This document shows, piece after piece, positions 23,612-34,761 of a stretch of DNA of 64,000 nt (position 1 is its first letter; the number at the start of each line of letters is the position of its first letter). Source of the stretch: Symbiotaphrina buchneri (Eukaryota; Ascomycota; Symbiotaphrinales; Symbiotaphrinaceae). The notes beneath the pieces were generated by a model, which ran no database searches, had not been told where the DNA came from, and saw nothing but the letters and a program-made list of their open reading frames with translations. Both the position numbers and the translations under genes were made by a program. The DNA lies in NCBI GenBank assembly GCA_001599915.1, contig BCIG01000001.1:682001-746000 (forward strand), given 5' to 3'.

Positions 23612-24240
23612 ATGGATGTGGACAGCATGGATGTGGATCAAGAGACCCGTGCCTGCACTGCCTGCAATATGCTGGGATTGAGTCGCGATGCGAGCCTCAG
23701 CGGAATCAAGAAGGCATATATTATGAGAATGGGGGAGATGTATTCGGACGGACACCCCAGCAGGTTGGATCCAAAGCTTATGAGAAAGGTAGGTTAGAAG
23801 GTTCAATCATATGCAAAGAATGGGACCCTCATATGTGTTATGATGCTGCGATCAGGACTTCTACCTCCCCTGGGTTTTTTAACCATGATAGAACTGACAT
23901 CATTTGTATTTAGGTGAGAGAGGCATATCGATTCTTGATAAGATTACCCGGGGTTGCGGAGAGACGGCCTGAATCCCAAGGTCCTGAACAAACAGACAGC
24001 AGCGCATCTGCGACTGTGGAAGACGAAGAAGCGGCACGAACAGAACAACTGATCAGCGAGCTGCACAAAACGCGAAGGGAAATAAACCAACAGCGAGAAT
24101 ATTACCGGGAACTGGAACGAATGGCGCCCCCACCGCCCCACGAGCGAGAATACTGGTTGAATGAAACAGCTAAACAGATCACACGCCTCGAAGAGCGACG
24201 TGAGCAGCTAGACAAGAGGCTGGCGAGGCTTGCTGGATGA
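23612..24240 (+). CDS. J-domain-derived coiled-coil protein, HPD lost (D)
   Basis: Two exons, 23612-23788 and 23914-24240 (125-base intron, GTAGGT...TTTAG), encode 167 residues. Residues ~20-75 read NMLGLSRDASLSGIKKAYIM and VREAYRFL, a J-domain-like fold, but HPD is replaced by HPS (SDGHPSRL). The intron sits at the same place as in the true J-domain gene at 22527 (after the helix-III-type RK, before V-x-E-x-Y), which supports descent from a J-domain gene. The C-terminal ~75 residues are charged, heptad-like helix (ELHKTRREINQQREYYRELE, LEERREQLDKRLARL), probably a coiled coil. Without HPD it is not expected to stimulate Hsp70. It is a tandem paralogue of the gene at 25024. Confidence 0.65.
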
Positions 24241-25023
24241 GGGATAATGCATATTGGGGACAGGTTAGGATATTCAAAGTAGGAAGCGTAGAGAGCAAGA
24301 ATGGAAACCAGCAATTGAACTAGCTCCATGTTCTTAGTAGCGATGTAATCCTTGCCGTGATCGTGAACGTACGCTAAGTGTCTAGAAAAGATAAGCAGGG
24401 ACAAGAAGTAATAGCGGGAAAAATTGAGAACAGATAGAGCCGTAAGTAAAGAGGAAAATCTAGCTCAAGATTCAGATAATGAAAAAGGTGGTGATGGAGT
24501 TTGCAGTTCATTCCCTTATGGATCTTAGTTGAATGAAAGCGAATCTATCACACATACTAGGTTGGACACAATTTAGTTATGAAAGAAATCATTCAGAATC
24601 TTGAGTCGAACTCGGGAGCCCAGGCTGATAAGGGCATGCATGTTGAGAACGTATCAGACCGCCATTTCCTCAGGCATCGGAGCGTGTGAGAAGCGTATGT
24701 GTGAGAGAAACGTGTTATTCCATACTTTCGACAGAGACACGTAGCATCATTAACACATTGCGACAGCAAGGGCCGCAGCCCCCTTTCACAGAATGGCGGC
24801 AGCCAGTTCTATGAGAAGGTATTTAAGAACATAATAATACCCTGGATCTTTCTACATAAACAGAATTCCTATTCCAAACAATTATCAGAACCGAAACCAC
24901 GTACCTTGAAAGTATCAAGAACAATTCTCTTCACAAAATCCTTCTCAACTTTCTTCTCCCTATCTTCCTTGGACTGTTAACCCATATTTTATCACTACCC
25001 CTGCCCATGTTCTTAGACTCAGC

Positions 25024-25623
25024 ATGGATACGGATCCCGAGACCCGTGCTTGCAGCATCCTGGGCTTGAGTCGTGGCGCAACTATTGACGAAGTGAACAG
25101 GGCTTACAACAAGATATTAATGGATGTACGCTGGGGCAGACATCCCAGGCACTCGGATAGAGAGTTCCTTAGAGCCGTAAGTTAGATTCTCAGTTATAAA
25201 CAAAGAATGGGACCCTCATGCGTGGTTACCGTGCTGCCATGCAGGACTTCTTCCTCCCTTGCTTCTTTTAGCCGTGATAAAACTGACAAGATCTGTAATT
25301 AGTTGCCCCAGGCATACAAATTTTTGACAGCGACACCCGGGACTGCTGAGAGACGTTCAGCTACGACTGTGGAGGCGGAAGAAGCAGCGGAGAGAGCACG
25401 AATAATAGATGAGCTGCACCAAAAGCGAACTGAATTAACCCAACAGGAAGTATACTTCCAGGCACTGGAACGAATGGAGCCGCGCGACCTCACGCCACTC
25501 GAACGAGAACAATGGGCCGTCGAGATAGAAACACAGCTCGCACGCCTCAGAGAGGAACGCAAGCAGCTAGAAGAGAGGATGGCGAGCCTCGCTGAACATA
25601 ACGGGAAAGAATTGGGAGTTTAG
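25024..25623 (+). CDS. J-domain-derived coiled-coil protein, HPD lost (E)
   Basis: Tandem paralogue of the gene at 23612: exons 25024-25176 and 25303-25623, a 126-base intron (GTAAGT...TTAG), 157 residues. CSILGLSRGATIDEVNRAYN aligns to the first J-domain helix pair, and GRHPRHSD occupies the HPD position as HPR. LPQAYKFLTATPGTAERR follows the intron. The C-terminal helix (IIDELHQKRTELTQQEVYFQ, LREERKQLEERMASL) mirrors the paralogue. Promoter-side and downstream DNA are duplicated as well, so the whole locus was copied. Both copies keep an open frame despite considerable protein divergence, which suggests that both are, or recently were, selected. Confidence 0.65.
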
Positions 25624-25920
25624 AAATTAGACAGCGTAAGAGCAAGAATGGAAACCTGCAATTGAACCAGTTCCATGTTCTTGACAGCAATGTAGCTTTG
25701 CCGCGATTGTGAGTGTACGCTGTAGTCCGGCCCATTATCAATCCTAGTTGACTGAGACCGAACCTACCACACTAGGTTGGTCGCCGATTTGGTTACAAAA
25801 GAAAGTACTCGTTTAGGCGTTGGTCCATCTCAGGAGAAATATCCGGCTGATAAACCGGTATTGAGAGTGCAGATTGCCGTCTGGTCAGGCATCGGAGTGT
25901 GTGAGGAGCGTGTTATTTTA

Positions 25921-26653
25921 GACTGGCAGTGTCGATTTACCATATTGGGAAACCCTAACCCTGCCCTTGACCACTGGGATGACATTCGGGGATGACTAGA
26001 ATCACATGACGGGCTGCGCACGCCATGCCCGCCAAAAATTGCACCTTTTGCACCTGCTTAGCGTAAACAAACCTTGCAAACACAGCTGACTAAGAGGCCA
26101 CGCCTTCCATGCAATTACGATCCGCTGGTCAGAGTTTGATGACGTGTCCAGGCTGCAATCAACGAAATTGCTCATTATGAGGTATCAACGTGGCAAAAAT
26201 TATGTAAACGATCATCACCGTCCTTTAGGAGCATGTTTTGACACATCGCCATCTCTCCTACTGCCCTTTCACGTCTCCTTTTGTGTCGATAAATGACAAA
26301 GGTCTTAGCGCGGCCGGCCGGTTCGGCAGGGGAGATTCTACTGCACGCTAAGGTGGCCGAGGCCCGGTGAATTTCATAGGTGCAGGCGGTGTGAGATAAC
26401 CGATCGGAGCTTGGCAGGCTGGAAAAGTGCAAAACTTCCCGCCTCGCACACGCGACTCTTTCCCTCTTCTTTCCCTATCTTCCAGGCGCGGCCCCCACAT
26501 ACGCTACCAGACTTTGCCTCCTCCTTCTCTTCACTCGTGACCTCCTCGCCTCCTCACGCAGATCAGAGGTTTTGTCTATCTACATAATCGCTGGTCAAGG
26601 ACCTTCTGCAGTACTGCACACTTCAATCTGCTTCTCAGCTCCCTTTGGCAACC
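25921..26653. other. Intergenic; 5' flank of sulfatase
   Basis: About 730 bases with no gene seen. The last 200 bases are C/T-rich (CTCTTCTTTCCC, CTCCTCCTTCTCTTC), which is common just upstream of fungal start codons. Confidence 0.5.
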
Positions 26654-28446
26654 ATGCGCGTCCGACGAGAGAGCATGGCTAACGAACGCCCGAACATCCT
26701 CTACATCATGGCCGACCAGATGGCCGCGCCACTCCTTTCCATGTATCGTGAGAATAGCGAGATCAAGACACCAAACCTGGATCGTTTGGCCAAAGAAGGT
26801 GTCGTGTTTGAGTCTGCGTACTGCAACGCGCCACTCTGCGCGCCTTCCCGTTATGTCATGGTTACCGGTCAGTTGCCTCATCGGATCGGTGCCTACGATA
26901 ACGGCAGCGATCTACCGGGAGATGTCCCGACGTACGCACATTACCTGAGGACCGTGGGCTATCATACTGCCTTATCAGGGAAGATGCATTTCTGTGGGCC
27001 TGATCAGTTGCATGGATATGAACAGCGCTTGACCAGCGACATATACCCGGGTGACTATGGCTGGACTGTTGATTGGGATCATCCTGTAAGTTCGCCCTTG
27101 TCATGAGGGTTTCGTGAAGGACATGGTACTGACTTGACATAGGAGATTCGACCGGACTGGCAAGTCTCAACGACATTCCACTATGCAGTCGTGTGTTCAA
27201 GCTAACTGTGGCAAACAGGTCGCACAATATGTCATCAGTCATTGACGCTGGTCCATGCGTTCGCTCCAACCAGCTTGACTTTGATGAAGAAGTGTATGTT
27301 CTATTTGTTGATCATCTGCTTCGATATGGCGCTGACAATCCACTAGCACCTACAAAGCTACCCAATACCTCTATGATCACGTCCGACACCGCCCACAGCA
27401 ACCCTTCTGCTTGACAGTATCCCTCACACATCCACACGACCCGTATGCAATTAGCCGCGAGTTCTGGGACCTCTATGAAGGGGAGGAGATCTCATTGCCC
27501 TCATATACCATACCACAATCTGAACAAGACCCACACTCTAAGCGAGTCCTTCAAGCGATCGATTTATGGGGCCGCAACATCCCTGAAGAATGTGTTCGAA
27601 ACGCTAGGCGGGCATACTATGGTAGTTGCAGCTATGTGGACGCGCAGATTGGGAGGTTGATCAAGACCCTGCAGGAGTGCGGCCTGGCCCAGAATACCAT
27701 CATCATATTTAGTGGAGACCACGGTGACATGCTGGGGGAGCGGGGGCTGTGGTATAAGATGTCCTGGTTCGAGATGAGTGCGCGTGTGCCTCTGCTTGTG
27801 CACTACCCACCTGCCTTCCAACCCAAGCGCGTCTCCCAGTCCGTCTCCACCCTCGACATGCTGCCCACCCTTGTCCACCTCGCGGGCGGCGACGTCGACC
27901 CCGTTCTGCACCTCGACGGCCGTAGCCTGCTCCCACACATCCTTGAGCGCCCCGAAGCCCACGACGAGGTCTTTGGCGAGTACATGGCCGAAGGCACCAC
28001 AACACCCGTGGTGATGATCCGGCGCGGCGCCCATAAATTCATCTTCTCGCTCGCCGACCCGCCGCAGCTCTACCACCTCCCCTCCGACCCACAGGAGCGC
28101 ACGAACCTCGCCACCTCCCAGGACCCTGCGCACACGGCGCTGGTGGCAGCATTCACAGACGAGGTACGCCGGCGCTGGGACCTGCCGCGCATCCACAATG
28201 CTGGCCAGCCAGCGACGCCGCAAACTGGTTCTCCGCGCCCTCGCCACGGGACATCGCCATTCCTGGGAGTACCAGCCCTTCGTTGACGCCAGCACGCAGT
28301 ATGTCCGTAATCGCCAGAGCGGCCTGGATGAGGTCGAGTCCTCCGCCCGATACCCGCGTATTCCGCGACAGGGAGAAGCGAATGGCGTGGTTCCTGTTGT
28401 TGGGTATACGACTGGCGGCGGCAAGTGGGGCGATGTGGAGGGCTGA
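26654..28446 (+). CDS. Choline-sulfatase, probable 3' frameshift
   Basis: Hydrolyses choline-O-sulfate to choline and sulfate, giving access to stored sulfur and to choline. NILYIMADQM supplies metal-binding Asp, and LCAPSR (Cys62) is the formylglycine site C-x-P-S-R. SGKMHFCGPDQLHG and FSGDHGDMLGERG are diagnostic of choline-sulfatases. Exons: 26654-27085, 27143-27159, 27219-27293 and 27347 onward. The second intron has a GC donor (TG|GCAAGT) with branch-like GCTAAC; it restores the conserved DW-HNM. The third uses GTATGT. Near 28190 the frame slips: the open frame ends at 28286 with unrelated residues, while the +1 frame gives the family C-terminus (LASQRRRKLVLRALATGH, EYQPFVDASTQYVRN) to 28446. 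Either a mutation or a sequence error explains this; about 440 residues, including all catalytic parts, are intact. Confidence 0.85.
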
Positions 28447-30899
28447 GAGGGGAGGAACGTGAGGCGGGGGCCTTTTGGGGTGTTTGAGGAGAGTGGTAAT
28501 GGATGGAATGACGAAAGAGAAAAGAAATTGGAATGAAAGAAACAGATTGAAAGAGACAGACAAACGGATGGAGACTGGGACCGGAGGGGATTTGACACTA
28601 CAGAAGAAGAGAAAAGAAACCAGATGAAGAGCAGGGAATTTGACACAACCGAGGAGGAGAAGATGTGGCATGGCGACAGTTTGCAGAGGCAGCGGCGCGG
28701 GATTAAGACTGCAGAGTGCACCGAAAGGGCACATGAGAGCCTGTGGCGGCGGCGAAGGAAGAAGTCAGCCAAACGGTGGCCTAAATTGCAAAGCAGAAGG
28801 AAGGAAACCGCAAAGCGGCAAGAAAGAGAGAGAGAGACAGTGAGGGAGACGGGTTACGTTCACAATCCCTCTCATGATCCGATACATACCCCGGATGGCA
28901 GCAGATGGGCACAGACAGACGGCGTGGATGATGGGTCTATGAATCAAATGTCAGAAATTGATACGACTGGAATTTGTCTATTCCTCGTCATAGGGACACA
29001 GAGCTAATCGAACGACAGACATCTGTTAGCTGCATCAAGCGATCTTTTTCTTCTCAAGCGATTTCCAGCGAGAGCTTGCTTGCCTAGCGTTGGGCGTGCG
29101 TGCGTGCGTGTCTGGGGGCTTTTGCCGTCCCTTTGTTTTATGTGCTTCTTCGTGTTTTGGCGGGCTTTGCCTGCCTGGGTTTCAGTTAGTTGCTTTTACA
29201 CACTCTCTCGTGATATGGCCAGGAAGAAGAAGGAGCTTCTCTATGTCTATCTGCAGTGTAGAGTACACGCAAAGGGTAGCTAAGGGTAGCTAGTCAGCTA
29301 GATAGCTAGATAAACAAAGCTTTCTAGTTTATCTTTTGTACCAGGCAGAGAAGGATAATTCTGAGGAGAAAATGTGCCCTTTCTATTCCTATTTCGGGTC
29401 AGTTTCCCTGCCCATGTGGGAGATGAGTGAGTGCACACTGTACTGCTTAGGTGGGCTGCAGAGTAGGGAGATATAGTGCTGGCTGTCCTTTGGGGCGGGT
29501 TTCCCCGCAAATGGACGTGTTGCTCAGCTTGACTGGAGTGCGGAAGTAGGCCGGGGTAGGATAGGGTAGGGTACTGGTAGCAAAGCTTAATTCTCTCAGC
29601 TGGAGTGGGATTGGGACAGAATAGCGTACGGGTACAGACGGCACATGTATCTACATTACTCTACACTACTCTACCGTAGCTTACTAGGCTTGGATAGGAG
29701 ACTTCTCCCCGCATTTCGGGAGGGGGGCGGGCTCTAGGTTCTGAGATGTACCAACCAATGGTGATATTCACCCCGCTACGGTAGTTGGGTATTAATGGGA
29801 AAGGAAAGGAGGGGAAGAGAGAGGAGGGAAGAGCAAAGAGTAAGCAGGGGCAGCTGTAAAACTTCCATCCCCATGCAGGGGAAAGAGGGAGAACGAGGGA
29901 GAAGAAAGCCAGCTCGGTCGCCGAGAAACGAAGAAAACCAGGAAGCCAGCCGCCCAGCCCGGCGCAGTCCAGCCAAATGAGTGCGCGGGACGTCCCACGC
30001 GATTTCTTCAATAGTCAGGGCGGGCCCAGGCCAAGGAAGTGCTTGAGCAGTGCTTGAGGGTGCGAAGCAACGCGAAGCTCAGCCGTCCTGACAGTCTTGG
30101 TGCTCTTGGATCCTTGGTGTATTTTTGCAGCTTACAGGCTTGATGTGAGTATGAGTGTCCCCAACGTACCAACCAAGCGAGGCAGGCCGCAGACAGAGGA
30201 CTAGATCCAGCCCAGCAAACGAAATCGATCACCTCGCGCATCGCAGATCGGCGACCCGAAATTTTGGAAAACAGAAACTCGCCATGCCGGGCGAAGGATG
30301 GTTTCTACAGAGCTTGTTCGTGGCTTCCGCCGGCTGGGCAGGGAGCGAATAAGGGGCTGCGGTTAGGCGGCGGACAGCCACGGCATCCGAAAAGGGGACT
30401 GGAAAGTGGAGAGCGGGAGAGATCGCTGGGGCAGCTGATCAACTTGGGCTTGCGGCTGAGATGAGGCGGGATCGGGGTTGAGATGGAGATTTTTGTGAGA
30501 GGGGAGTGAGATTGGGGAGTGTAGGGGATTGTGAATTGCTTTGAGCTTGACTGGAGGATTTGCAAGATGCCGATGTTGGGATGTGGATGTTCCACCATGA
30601 GACATCTAGGGGAAAAGTACAAGAGCATCAAAGACAGATCTATCTTCCCATGTAGTCTGCATCTTGCTGCGGGGGTTTTTTCTTCCAGTGCAGGCACTTG
30701 GGGTCGGTTAGGAAAGGAGGTCTGCGCGACGCAACCTTCCAAGAGACGGAACAACACCACACTCGCTTTCCACAGCCAAGGATTGTGGACGCAACAATGG
30801 GTGATCTGGATGGTACTCTTGAACCTCCACTCCCTTGGCAAAGAGTCGATCGAGAGCCACCGCCAAGTTCACCCGGCATGAAGTTCTAAGAGAAGACAC
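28447..30899. other. Intergenic, no gene seen
   Basis: About 2.45 kb without convincing genes. 28490-28860 is purine-rich (GAAAGAGACAGA type), and 29520-29640 contains GGGTAGG/ATAGGGTAGGGT runs. The frames that exist are low-complexity. Confidence 0.5.
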
Positions 30900-30907
30900 T
30901 ATATAAA
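30900..30907 (+). promoter_or_regulatory. TATA box
   Basis: TATATAAA, 105 bases upstream of the ATG at 31005, the same octamer and spacing as at 2200. It is the likely core promoter of the secreted-protein gene. Confidence 0.6.
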
Positions 30908-31004
30908 CCCGTTCCCGGGGGAGGGCAGCTGCTACTCTAGATCTCCTGTTGGCTTACCGCTTCCTCCTATACTGAGCTTTGAAAAGAGAACTGCGATTGT
31001 CATC

Positions 31005-31846
31005 ATGTATGCTCTTGCTGCACTCGGTCTTCTCGTCGGTCAAGTCGTTTCCATTCCTTTTGGACCGAGCTGGCACGGCGGGCATGGAGGCATCCCCAGC
31101 GGCCATGGTCATTCTCACGGGGACGTAGGACACTTCCAATGCGGATCCCACGGCGGCTCTGATCACCGCTGGGGGTGTCTAAGCCAGGACGACGTACATC
31201 CCCTACCCGAAAGACCTGAAGCACTCACCCGCTAATTCTCTCACACCACAGGTAGACTCGATCCTATCGCGGTGGCCAACCATCTTCAACCTCGTCTACT
31301 CAGGCCAAGCCCTGCAGACGCTTATCAACTGCACCGTCACGCCGGACGTGCAACAATTCGACTCCGGGCTGACCTTCAACCAGAACGGCGGCCTGTTCAC
31401 GACCGACCGCGCCAACCTCATCGCGCAGCAGCAGAGCGCCTACGACACCATGGCGTACAGCTCCGAAGCCAAGGGCGGGACCTATACGAAGCTGTTTGAG
31501 TTTCATGACTGCAACCATATTGCGTTCCGATGGCAGTATACCGGCACGACATCGGGCGTGGTCTGTGGCACGCAGGTCACGCAGACCACGGCTGGAGTTC
31601 CGATTGAGTATCAAGGCACGGATCTGCTGTTTGTGCGCCCTGGCACGATGTTGATTGAGAAGGTCGTTACGTCCGCGGTAGGTGCTTGAAAGCTCTGCGA
31701 TGGCGTGGCACTGGGCTTTGTAGACGGATGCTGATATATGTGCGTAGGACTGGATGAATCTGTATTTCGTGATCGGAGCCAACTTTGACACCACGAGCAT
31801 TTGTCCGACGTCGATCCCGCCGCCGAGTGATATTTGCTCAACATAA
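31005..31846 (+). CDS. Secreted protein, possibly NTF2-like
   Basis: Three exons (31005-31193, 31252-31677, 31748-31846; introns of 58 and 70 bases, GTACAT...CACAG and GTAGGT...CGTAG) encode 237 residues. Residues 1-16 form a signal peptide (ALAALGLLVGQVVS). A His/Gly-rich linker (HGGHGGIPSGHGHSHGD) follows, then CLSQDD and a globular region with VDSILSRWPTIFNLVYSGQA and LFEFHDCNHIAFRWQYTG. The start with CLSQ/T-x-x-D plus a helix and a later bent-sheet pattern resembles secreted NTF2-like domains of ascomycetes, but the match is weak. The His-rich linker could bind metal. Four or more Cys in the mature part suggest disulfides. Function is unknown. Confidence 0.65.
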
Positions 31847-33060
31847 CTCACTACCAACTGTCATATTCTACCCCCGACCAGGAAGATCTTTAGCTTGTAG
31901 TTTTGTTGAATCCTGAGTCCAGTCCAGTCCAATTGCCAAAACGAGCGGGAGGCGGACCACGGTGGTGGGCTTGAGCGCGGATGATGCAGTATGACGTCTC
32001 TTTCATTTGACCTTCGGCCTTTTCTGTATCTCCTTTCCAAAAGTGGCATTAGCAGTAAACAACTTCTGATAAGCATCCATCTTCGAACAAGACTTGTAAG
32101 CTACTCTACATTGCCCCTCAGATGTTGAACCCCAATGTGCATTCTCACCTACAAAGTGGCAAAAGTCCCAAAGCCTTCACAGGCTACTAGATCCAAATAT
32201 CGTGCCTAGCGAGTGTAAATCCAGGAGCCAAGAAAGACGTGCTCAGCCCAAGCCTCATGAAAGAAGCATCCTTAGCTAGCGATCAATTCAGCCAATGATG
32301 AGTGGACAGCGACATGCTGCACGCGGAGGTTGGAATTGAGCCAAGACAAGGCTGAATCTGGCCCGCGGCAGACATTTCCTCTGCTTCTCGGGCTTCTTGA
32401 TTGAGGAAGAGGGCGCCGAGGTCATGACTGAAGGACGCTGAAATGGGATAACACATAGGATTCGGTTGTGCAGTGTGTACTGGTCATTTTGATGGTGCTA
32501 TCGTGTAGGAGCTTTTAAGAGACTAGTGGAGAAAGTACGTAAAATCTTGGTCAATGAGGTTATTGAGACGCCTCTATATCACTCTTGAGCACTCTGCTTT
32601 CGTGCAGGTCAATGCAGTTCACTGTCAAAGCGAGTACACGGAACTAATATGAGTTCTGAGAATGGATGTCTGAGAGTCCCTGCTGGTGCTCATCAATGCT
32701 AAGAAGATGTGGTCATCTCATCTTTGTCGAGAAACAGCGATGGTGCCATTGTATAGCTTCCTGCATTGCAGTTTCCTAAATAGTGAGGTGGAAAGAAGGT
32801 AAGGACCCGGCAGGGTGAGGAGGGCGAAACATAACATAGAACTCAGTTGATTGATCATGCTAGTCTGAACAGTATCATTTCCATTCACTACTGTTAGTGT
32901 CTGTCTGGGTGAGTTTCTTGGTTCAGTATGTCGTGAAACCCATCACGTCCGCCAGTCGCTTACTGCATCTGCGCTCAACCTTCGATTGTTTACACCCTCC
33001 ATCCCATCGACCCGGCGATCCTCCCCCCACCCAACCTACCACCCCCAACCAGGCGACACC
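31847..33060. other. Intergenic, nothing recognised
   Basis: About 1.2 kb of AT-balanced sequence with no frame over 60 codons of coding character. It ends in a C-rich leader immediately before the ATG at 33061. Confidence 0.5.
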
Positions 33061-34174
33061 ATGGCCCGCGCCGCCCCCCAAACTCTTGCCCAGCGCTTGA
33101 AAACAACCACGACCCTTATCTTCTCGCTCTTCGGGCCATGCATCGACTGGGAGAGCGGCCTCCTCAGCGCGCTCGATAACGCGCCCACCATCAAAGCCAA
33201 ACTCGAACAAGACGGGACGACTAATGAGTTTGTGCGCATGTGGCGCGCTGCTATTGTTAAAGCGACCCAGAAGCGCCTCGATGCCGGGAAGGAGCCGGAG
33301 GAGATGCTGGAGACGTGCAGTAGAGTCCTGAAGCAGTTGCTGAAGTTGAAGAAATTCAAGATGGAGCAGAACGCGTCCTTGATCCCTCAGATGGAGGATA
33401 TGGTGCATGGTTGGGCAGAGGGGAAAGGTATGTAGAAGGTCAGGATGTTGGGGCATAAAGGCTGATGGGGTGCTGGTGAAGCTTGGCCAGATCTTGCGGA
33501 TGCGATCGTGAGGTTGAAGCAGGCTGGTAGTCTGACAGTGTGAGTCCATAGCTCTTGAATGTTCTTTGAGGCGCGAGCTGACAGACGTTAAGGGTCATCT
33601 TGGATAATTGTACGACCTCGTTGATGACGGACATTGTTCACGACACCGGGTTGTCCTTCGACATGTACTTCGCGTCGGATATGTTGGGTTTCATCAAGGT
33701 AAGTACTACCCCCCATGAGGAGCAGCCTACCGGACCACCAGTCAGTGTTCATGGTGGTCATTGCCCTGACGCCATATAGCCTGATCCTCGATGCTTTCGT
33801 AAAGTACTCAACCTCTTAGATGCGGAGCCGAAGGAATGCATGATGGTGTCCTCTCAGATGAGCGATCTTCGCACCGCAGCTAAATTGTGAGTCCAGCCCC
33901 GTCGCCCTTCATCACTAGCACACACGACGATAAAACTGACAGGACGCATAGTGGACTTGGCACCGTGTACATCCGCCGTAAAAACGAAGACGTGCACGAG
34001 GATATGGAAGAGGTGGCCAAGGAGGTCGATGTCTTTCTGAATGGCGTGAACAGTGCAAACCTCATGACCAAGACGACTCCGCTGAAGCAATTGGCTGATC
34101 TCTTGAGGCCCGACACTGCATCTCCGTCCAAGAGCCGGTCCAGGACTCATTCAAGGAGTGCTTCTATGGTTTAG
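33061..34174 (+). CDS. HAD-superfamily protein lacking the catalytic Asp
   Basis: Five exons (33061-33427, 33482-33539, 33593-33698, 33780-33886, 33952-34174) with phase-consistent GT..AG introns give 286 residues. The layout is that of type II haloacid dehalogenase-like proteins: motif I region TLIFSLFGPCIDWESG, cap helices, motif II region VVILDNCTTSL, motif III Lys177 in GFIKPDP, and motif IV Asp206 in SSQMSDLRTAA. In active HADs motif I begins D-x-x-G-T (nucleophile Asp); here it is S22-L-F-G-P, so the nucleophile and the following Thr are both gone. Lys177 and Asp206 remain. The tail is Ser/Arg-rich (SPSKSRSRTHSRS). It is probably a non-catalytic HAD fold, or a binding protein. Confidence 0.8.
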
Positions 34175-34761
34175 GTCGCATGGGCAGATTTGTCTGGCAG
34201 GCCTGCTGTGGAGGACCAGTCATAGTCGACGAGAACTAAACTGTAGCAGGGTTATCTGGTGATTAGAACAACGCCTGTTCTGACACTGAGGATAACTGAG
34301 GATAGGGAGTCTGAGGATAGGGGTACTGGATCACGAATACTAGGATAGCAGAGTAGCAGCAGAATGAAAATGAACAGAATTGTTCCAAATATCACATGCT
34401 GACACATCGAGACATTGTCTGTGGTTGGCACCTTCCTCTTTAGTCATTCCCAAAACCTGCTAAGGCACGATCGATCTTACAGTAAGCGTGGCTTGACGTC
34501 ACTTTGATCCTTACAAGGGCACCCCTCCCAAATCCCCGTTAACCCCGTCGATCAAACAAACCTTGGAACCTGCAGCCAACTTCCCGGGACACATTCCAGA
34601 AAAGCTTGACATTTTCTTCACCCACTGCAAACATCCCTCCCCATTGTATCCGACAAACCTACCAGACGCACGAACCACTTGGCCTCCATCCTTAATCACC
34701 TTAAATTCTCTTATTGAAAGACTACGCAAAGGTACCGCTCATCAAAAGGCTACCACGAACA

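Larger units (their letters stand above)
23338..25920 (+). repeat. Tandem duplication containing genes D and E
   Basis: DNA upstream of D (from about 23338: CATACTTTCGACA..., ACATTTAAGAAGATAATAAT) recurs upstream of E from about 24718 (CATACTTTCGACA..., GTATTTAAGAACATAATAAT). The 3' flanks also correspond: GAATGGAAACC..GCAATTGAAC at about 24299 and 25648, and the ACTAGGTTGG / GGCATCGGAG.GTGTGAG tracts at about 24557-24690 and 25770-25900. The unit is roughly 1.2-1.4 kb. The copies are diverged by substitutions and small indels, so the event is not very recent. Confidence 0.8.

Noticed and set aside
27564-28772. 402-codon open frame on the minus strand
   Set aside because: It lies opposite the choline-sulfatase coding sequence and mirrors its GC-rich codons; the composition (Ser/Pro/Arg runs) is that of an antisense shadow.
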